Positions 26,704 through 32,121 of a DNA stretch of 32,121 bases are shown piece after piece. Under the pieces are notes generated by a model, which had not been told where the DNA came from, did no database searches, and was given only the letters and a program-made list of their open reading frames with translations. How positions within the stretch are numbered: position 1 is the first letter of the stretch; each line of letters opens with the position of its first letter. The position numbers were made by a program, and so were the translations under genes. Source of the DNA: Oscillospiraceae bacterium (GTDB lineage: Bacteria > Bacillota > Clostridia > Christensenellales > Aristaeellaceae); NCBI GenBank assembly GCA_031286995.1, contig JAITTS010000003.1:1-32121 (forward strand). Reading direction: 5' to 3'.

Positions 26704-27750
26704 CTACAACTGCTCCGCTTGCTCGACGGCAAACCCCGCCGCGCGCAGCAGCCGGTTCATCACCGCCAGGCCGATGCCCGCATCCGCCACTGCCTCGGCC
26801 AGGATGGGGTCGTACCCTTCCTCATCCAGCGCGCGCAGCAGGGCGAAGAGTTCACTGGCGGCTTGTTGCGGCGCATCCGCGCTACCCCACGGACGGCACG
26901 CCCGGCCGCCAAAGCCTGCCGCATGCTCTTGCGGCGCCAGGATGACCGGGCGAAGGCCCCGCGCCAGCGCCGCATCGTACAGCGCGCATAGACGAGGGGC
27001 CCGCGCAGGCGGCTGCCCGGTCACCACGCGCACAGCGGCCCTGGGCGCGTAGTGCCGGTACTTCATGCCCGGTGAGCGGATGGCGGATCCCGGCTCCAGC
27101 GGGGCCAGCACAGCCGCATCTACCGCCACCCGGCCCAGCACGCTTTGCAGCATCTCGCGGGTGACGCCACCCGGCCGCAGGATGACCGGCACATCCCCGG
27201 TGATATCCAGCACGGTGGATTCCAGCCCCACCATGCAGGGGCCGCCATCCAAAATCAACGGGATGCGGCCCGCCATATCCTGCGCCACGTGGCTCGCCGT
27301 GGTGGGGCTGGGCCTGCCACTGCGGTTGGCGCTGGGTGCGGCCACAGGCGCGCCCGCCGCCGCTATGAGCGCCCTGGCCACGGGGTGCGCGGGCAGGCGA
27401 ATGCCCACGGTATCCAACCCGCCGGAAACCTCGGGCGGCACGATGCCGCTCTTTGGCAGCACCAGCGTGAGGGGGCCTGGCCAGAAAGCGGCCATGAGCG
27501 CCCTGGCCCTGTCATCCAGACCTCGGGTCAGGGGTTCCGCTGCCCCCGCATCCGCCACGTGCACGATCAGCGGGTTATCCGCGGGCCGCCCCTTGGCGAC
27601 GAATATGCCCCGCACCGCGACCGGGTTCGTAGCCTGCGCGCCCAGGCCGTACACCGTCTCTGTGGGGAATGCCACCACCTGCCCCCGGCGGAGCAGCAGC
27701 GCCGCCCGTGCCACTGCATCCGGAGTGGCTTGTACACAGGCTGTGCGCAA
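26704..27750 (-). CDS. ywlC: L-threonylcarbamoyladenylate synthase (Sua5/YwlC/TsaC)
   Basis: LLLRRGQVVAFPTETVYGLGAQATNPVAVRGIFVAKGRPADNPLIVHVAD...SANRSGRPSPTTASHVAQDM; Sua5 C-terminal domain. TTG start at 27750 follows AGGAGGTG; the longer track ORF overlaps the ZIP gene. Confidence 0.95.
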   Translation of the reverse strand: MRTACVQATPDAVARAALLLRRGQVVAFPTETVYGLGAQATNPVAVRGIFVAKGRPADNPLIVHVADAGAAEPLTRGLDDRARALMAAFWPGPLTLVLPKSGIVPPEVSGGLDTVGIRLPAHPVARALIAAAGAPVAAPSANRSGRPSPTTASHVAQDMAGRIPLILDGGPCMVGLESTVLDITGDVPVILRPGGVTREMLQSVLGRVAVDAAVLAPLEPGSAIRSPGMKYRHYAPRAAVRVVTGQPPARAPRLCALYDAALARGLRPVILAPQEHAAGFGGRACRPWGSADAPQQAASELFALLRALDEEGYDPILAEAVADAGIGLAVMNRLLRAAGFAVEQAEQL

Positions 27751-27782
27751 ACGGGGGCACCTCCTCTCGTGCGGGGCGTAGG

Positions 27783-28505
27783 TTAAACCAGCAGCGTCAC
27801 CAGGCTGCCCACGCCCACGCCCACGGCCAGCATCAAATTGGCATCCCAGCCTGTGTAGAGGGCGCCCGCACCAGGGATCATCTCTTGCGCGGTCACTTGC
27901 AGCATCGCGCCGCCCGCCAGGCCCAGGCACAGGGCGATCATCTGCCTGGATACGCCGCCGGCCGCCACGCCGAGCGCGGCCCCCAGGCCCGTGGGCAGCC
28001 CGCTGGCCAGCGCCAGGGCCATTACCCTGCCCATGCGCATGCCGGACGCGCGCAGGGGCACCGCCAAAGCCAAGCCTTCGGGCACGTCGTGCAGGGCAAT
28101 CAGCACGCCCAGGGTCAGGCCCAAGGCGGGGGTATCCGCAAAGCCTGAGCCGATGGCCAGGCCCTCTGGCAGGTTGTGCAGGGCAATGCCCAGGCCTACC
28201 AGCAGCCCGGCCTGCGCCATGCGCCCGCCCCTCACCCTTCGCCGGGTCAACAGATCCGCCCCCAGCATGGCCAGCACGCCCAGTGCCAGACCGGCCAGCC
28301 CCCAGGGGGCGGATATGCCGTAAGCCTCGGGCAGCAGATCAAAACAGCTGACCGCGATCATCAGCCCGGCGACGCCGTTCATCAGCCCCGCCAGCCTGCG
28401 GGGGCGCGGCGCACCCCACAGCGCGCCCAACAATCCGCCCAGGCCCGTGCCCAGCAACCCCACAACGCTGCCCCACCAGATGGGGTGCTTAAGCCACCAG
28501 CCCAT
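27783..28505 (-). CDS. ZIP-family divalent metal transporter
   Basis: Multi-TM with paired LHNLPEGLAIG and LHDVPEGLALA motifs; start MGWWLKHPIWW after GGGGGCGG. Confidence 0.93.
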   Translation of the reverse strand: MGWWLKHPIWWGSVVGLLGTGLGGLLGALWGAPRPRRLAGLMNGVAGLMIAVSCFDLLPEAYGISAPWGLAGLALGVLAMLGADLLTRRRVRGGRMAQAGLLVGLGIALHNLPEGLAIGSGFADTPALGLTLGVLIALHDVPEGLALAVPLRASGMRMGRVMALALASGLPTGLGAALGVAAGGVSRQMIALCLGLAGGAMLQVTAQEMIPGAGALYTGWDANLMLAVGVGVGSLVTLLV

Positions 28506-28548
28506 ACATCCGCCCCCTTTGGGGCAATGTATGCGCACCCGGTGACTT

Positions 28549-29613
28549 TTACCCGCGGTTGAGTTGTTTGAGCTGCTCGCTCTGCTCCGCGAAGGTCAGC
28601 GCGTCGATCACCTCGTCGCAGTCGCCGTCAATAAAGGCATCTATCTTGTAGAGCGTGAGCCCGATACGGTGATCCGTCACCCGGCCTTGGGGAAAGTTGT
28701 AGGTACGGATGCGTTCGCTGCGGTCGCCCGTGCCCACCTGGGCGCGCCGATGCTGCGCGTAGGATTCGTTTTGCTGGGATTGTTTGAGATCGTAGAGCCG
28801 CGCGCGCAGCACGCGCATGGCTTTCTCTTTGTTCTTAATCTGCGACTTTTCATCCTGGCAGGTGACGACAAGGCCGGTGGGGATGTGCGTGATGCGCACG
28901 GCGGAATCCGTACGGTTGACGTGCTGGCCGCCGGAGCCGGACGCCCGATAGGTATCAATGCGCAGGTCGCCGGCGCTTATCTCTACCTCCACCTCCTCCA
29001 CTTCGGGCAGCACGGCCACGGTGACGGTGGATGTGTGAATGCGCCCCTGCGACTCTGTGGCGGGCACGCGCTGTACGCGGTGCACGCCGCTCTCGTACTT
29101 GAGGCGGCTGTACGCGCCCTGACCGATGATGGTGAGCACGACCTCTTTGACCCCGCCCAGCTCCGTGATGTTGTCGCTCAACAACTCTGTGCGCCAGCCG
29201 CGGCGTTCTGCGTAGCGGGTGTACATGCGCATGAGCACCGCGCCAAAAAGCCCCGCCTCATCCCCACCCGCGCCGGCGCGTACCTCCAGCACCACGTTGC
29301 GCTCGTCATTGGGGTCACGGGGCAGCAGCAAGAGCTGTATCTCCCGCTCTTTCTGCGCGATGGCTTCCTCCAGCGCGATCACTTCCTCGCGCGCCATTTC
29401 GGCCATATCCGGCAGGGTCAGCAGCTCTCTCGCCTGCGCCAAATGCCCCGCCAACTGCTCGTGGGCCAAGGCAGCCTGGGCCAGGGGTTCAAGCTGGGCG
29501 TGCTCGCGCATCAGCTTGCGCCAGCGATCCTGATCCGCCGCTACATCGGGCTGGGAGAGCTGCATGGCCAGCTCTTCATAGCGCCCCAGCACCCAATCCA
29601 ATTTTTCTATCAT
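28549..29613 (-). CDS. prfA: Peptide chain release factor 1
   Basis: [22 protein letters not shown] (GGQ) and [14 protein letters not shown] (RF1-type PxT tripeptide). Confidence 0.98.
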   Translation of the reverse strand: MIEKLDWVLGRYEELAMQLSQPDVAADQDRWRKLMREHAQLEPLAQAALAHEQLAGHLAQARELLTLPDMAEMAREEVIALEEAIAQKEREIQLLLLPRDPNDERNVVLEVRAGAGGDEAGLFGAVLMRMYTRYAERRGWRTELLSDNITELGGVKEVVLTIIGQGAYSRLKYESGVHRVQRVPATESQGRIHTSTVTVAVLPEVEEVEVEISAGDLRIDTYRASGSGGQHVNRTDSAVRITHIPTGLVVTCQDEKSQIKNKEKAMRVLRARLYDLKQSQQNESYAQHRRAQVGTGDRSERIRTYNFPQGRVTDHRIGLTLYKIDAFIDGDCDEVIDALTFAEQSEQLKQLNRG

Positions 29614-29653
29614 GCCCGCGCATTCCTCACTCTTTATCGATCACAATCACTCT

Positions 29654-30499
29654 TTAGTCAGTTGCCGCGCCGACCACCCGCTGTACGCCTTGCCAATCCG
29701 TACTGTAAAACGGCGCGCCGATGCGCCCCGCCAGCAGATCGGCCACGGCCTGGGCCTGGCCCGCGCCCACCTCCAGCAGCAGGCAGCCGCCGGGGGCCAA
29801 ATGTGCCCGCGCCCCGCCGGTCAGCGCCCGGTAGAAGGCCAAGCCATCCGAACCGCCATCCAGCGCCAGGGCGGGTTCCGCGCGCACATCAACGGGCAGG
29901 GCATCCATCTCACCCTTGGGGATGTAGGGGGGGTTGGATACGATCAGATCAAAGGTTTCCCCTGCCACCGGGGCAAACAGATCGCCCCGCAGAAAGCGCA
30001 CCGCCGCGCCCAAAGCGCGGGCGTTGGCCTGGGCCACGGCCAGCGCGCCTTCGCTGATATCCACCGCCGTCACGCGCGCGCCGGGCACCGCCAAAGCGAT
30101 GCTGACGGCCAGCGCCCCGCTGCCCGTGCCCACATCCAGCACGCGGCTGCCGGGGGTTGCCCTGGCAACGGCTTGCTCACACAGCGCCTCTGTATCCAGC
30201 CGGGGGATGAGCACGCGGGGGTCTACACAAAAGGTATGCCCCATGAAACCCTGGCTGCCGGTAATGTACTGCAAGGGCTCCCCGGCGACCCGCTTTGCCA
30301 CCAGCGCCGCGTAGCGGGCGGCATCCCGCACGCCCAGGGTCTGTCCGGCCCGCAGCAGCAGATCTGACCGGGAACAGCCCAACGCGTGGCACAGCAACCA
30401 GGCAGCCTGAGCATTGGCCTCGCGCGCGCTGAGGGCGCAGGCATCCTGCAGCCTCCGCCGCGTTTCATCCAGCGCGCCGCCCAAGGTCTGCGGGATCAT
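29654..30499 (-). CDS. prmC: Release factor glutamine methyltransferase
   Basis: VLDVGTGSGALAVSIALAVPGARVTAVDIS...DLIVSNPPYIP; adjacent to prfA. Confidence 0.97.
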   Translation of the reverse strand: MIPQTLGGALDETRRRLQDACALSAREANAQAAWLLCHALGCSRSDLLLRAGQTLGVRDAARYAALVAKRVAGEPLQYITGSQGFMGHTFCVDPRVLIPRLDTEALCEQAVARATPGSRVLDVGTGSGALAVSIALAVPGARVTAVDISEGALAVAQANARALGAAVRFLRGDLFAPVAGETFDLIVSNPPYIPKGEMDALPVDVRAEPALALDGGSDGLAFYRALTGGARAHLAPGGCLLLEVGAGQAQAVADLLAGRIGAPFYSTDWQGVQRVVGAATD

Positions 30500-31581
30500 T
30501 GCGGGGCTTTCGGAGCCTCCGGATCGCCGAGGGCATCCGGGCTGCCGGGCGCGGGCTTTTCGGATGGGGCCACCGGCGCGGGCGCGCCGCCGCCGCGCGC
30601 GGCCTCCACCTCGGCCGATCTCGCCAGCGCGGTCTGCATGGCGACGATGGCGACCTGCAGCATGTCGTCATCCGGCTCGCGGGTGGTCAGCTTTTGCATC
30701 ATCAGCCCCGGCCAGCGCAACGCGCGCACCAAGGGCGTATCGGCGTGGGCGAGGCCCTTGAGCGCCTCGAAAGAGATGCCCGTAAGAATGGGGATGAGCA
30801 GCAGGCTGCGAAGCAAACGCACAGGGTAGCTCAGCCTGGCCAAACCTGTCACCAGCAGAATGAGTTGATCGGCCACCGCGCCCACCAGAATGCTGATCAT
30901 CATCACCAGCAGCAGGAAGGATGTGCCGCACCGCGGGTGCAGTGTTGAGTAGCGCCGGGCGTTCTGCGGCGTAAGCGGCTGGCCATGCTCATGGCAGTAG
31001 ACCGTTTTGTGCTCCGCGCCATGGTACTGAAAAACGCGGCGCATATCGGGCACTTGACCCATCAGCCAGATGTAGGCCACCAAAATGGCGATGCGCACCA
31101 AGCCGGATATCAGGTTGACCAGTATGGGCGACGAGGTGATCTGGTTGATCAGCGTGCCCGCCACGCTGGGCAACATGACAAAAAGAAACACGCTGAGGGC
31201 CACGGCCAGCACCGCGGCCACCGTCATCACGATTTTATCAATGCTCTTGCCCAGCTTGCGGGCCAGCCATTTCTCAAACTTGCTTGGCTCTTCTTCCATA
31301 ATCCCCAGCATGCGGGTGGACTGGCTGAGGGTCTCCATGCCCATCTTGAGCATGACCACCATGTTGACGCAGCCCCGCACAAAGGGCCAGCCCATCCATT
31401 TATGCCTTTCGGATAGCGGCGTGTACGGCCTATCCTCCACCGCCACGCTACCGTCGGGCTTGCGCACCGCCACGGCGATGGCGCGCGGCGCCTTCATCAT
31501 GACCCCTTCCATCACCGCCTGGCCGCCGATATCCACAACGCCGCAGGCCTTTGCGGCGCGCTTTTTTTTCCACTCTACCAT
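30496..31581 (-). CDS. DUF1385 family membrane protein
   Basis: VVDIGGQAVMEGVMMKAPRAIAVAVRKPDG...; FQYHGAEHKTVYCHEHGQPLTPQNARRYSTLHPRCGTSFLLLVMMISI; next to rpmE/prmC/prfA. Confidence 0.96.
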   Translation of the reverse strand: MVEWKKKRAAKACGVVDIGGQAVMEGVMMKAPRAIAVAVRKPDGSVAVEDRPYTPLSERHKWMGWPFVRGCVNMVVMLKMGMETLSQSTRMLGIMEEEPSKFEKWLARKLGKSIDKIVMTVAAVLAVALSVFLFVMLPSVAGTLINQITSSPILVNLISGLVRIAILVAYIWLMGQVPDMRRVFQYHGAEHKTVYCHEHGQPLTPQNARRYSTLHPRCGTSFLLLVMMISILVGAVADQLILLVTGLARLSYPVRLLRSLLLIPILTGISFEALKGLAHADTPLVRALRWPGLMMQKLTTREPDDDMLQVAIVAMQTALARSAEVEAARGGGAPAPVAPSEKPAPGSPDALGDPEAPKAPQ

Positions 31582-31673
31582 GCCTTACTCCTCTCCTTGC
31601 CCCTGTGCGTATGCCGCGGCGGGAACCTATTTCTTTATTTCGATGCGAGCAGGCTGTTCCCCTGCCTAGGCAC

Positions 31674-31703
31674 AAGAAAAAGGCAGGTGCCACGCCCTGC
31701 CTT
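31674..31703 (-). terminator. Rho-independent terminator/attenuator downstream of rpmE
   Basis: Minus strand AAGGCAGG-GCGTGGCA-CCTGCCTT followed by TTTC; 8-bp stem and short U-rich tail. Confidence 0.75.
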
Positions 31704-31715
31704 GCCCCGGCACGG

Positions 31716-31913
31716 TTAAATGCCGTAACGCTTTTTGAAACGATCTACACGACCGCCGGTATCCACCAGCTTTTGCTTGCCGGTGAAGAAGGGATGGCAC
31801 TTGGAGCAAATTTCAACCCTCAGCTCTTTTTTAACAGAGCCGGTTTCAAAGGTTTCGCCGCACACGCAACGCACTGTTGCGGGGCCATACTTCGGATGGA
31901 TGTTTTCGCGCAT
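31716..31913 (-). CDS. rpmE: 50S ribosomal protein L31, zinc-binding (C+) type
   Basis: [72 protein letters not shown] 5' of ATG 31913. Confidence 0.98.
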   Translation of the reverse strand: MRENIHPKYGPATVRCVCGETFETGSVKKELRVEICSKCHPFFTGKQKLVDTGGRVDRFKKRYGI

Positions 31914-31966
31914 TGTTTTCACCTCTTTCGGGCGCGCAGCATACTGGTGCGCAAACCACGGGTGAT

Positions 31967-31995
31967 ATTATATCATGTTCCGCTGGGCTTGGCAA
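31967..31995 (-). promoter_or_regulatory. Predicted sigma-A promoter for rpmE
   Basis: Minus strand TTGCCA - 17 nt - TATAAT. Confidence 0.8.
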
Positions 31996-32077
31996 GATGT
32001 CCGCGGGACAAACCAGGGCAAGAGCATTTACTTTTCAGGGAGGAAAGAATATGGTAAAGTAATTCCGGTGATAAAAA

Positions 32078-32121
32078 ATGGATATAAACAAGCTAAAAGA
32101 AGAACTGCATGGGGTGCCAGA
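32078..32121 (+). CDS. Possible 5' end of a divergent gene, truncated at window edge
   Basis: ATG opens MDINKLKEELHGVP... to the end of the window; composition turns AT-richer here; no good SD directly upstream of this ATG. Confidence 0.3.
   Translation, partial: MDINKLKEELHGVP

Noticed and set aside
29620-29660. Direct repeat cactcttta between prfA and prmC
   Set aside because: Only 9 nt and two copies; likely SD-like AAAGAG sequence by chance.

Overview
The window is a high-GC segment of a Bacillota/Clostridia-type chromosome; a Gram-positive PolC is encoded. Nearly every credible gene lies on the minus strand. Reading in the direction of transcription (high to low coordinates), a first block is rpmE, a DUF1385 membrane protein, prmC, prfA, a ZIP-family metal transporter, Sua5/TsaC, a YwlE-like low-MW phosphatase, pdp, and two tandem GT2 glycosyltransferases. 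It is followed by a 2660-aa secreted multi-domain protein (Cna-B-like N-terminal half, about 12 SdrD-B-like C-terminal repeats). The second block is the conserved housekeeping run frr, small ORF, uppS, cdsA, dxr, rseP, ispG, polC, rimP, nusA, ylxR, ylxQ, infB; infB runs off the left edge. The most unusual content is: (i) the giant repeat protein, lysine-poor and without a recognisable anchor, sitting where pyrH/tsf/rpsB often flank frr; (ii) two strong hairpins, one in the rimP-nusA leader and one filling the gap before uppS; (iii) a 71-aa PASTA-like small ORF between frr and uppS; (iv) a near-identical 112-bp tract shared by two otherwise diverged glycosyltransferase genes; (v) three promoters sharing the same CTTGCCA -35 and a 17-bp spacer. 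I saw no CRISPR array, tRNA, rRNA or transposase. Most plus-strand ORFs in the track look like GC-driven shadow ORFs. Everything here comes from reading the sequence and translations by eye; no searches were run.
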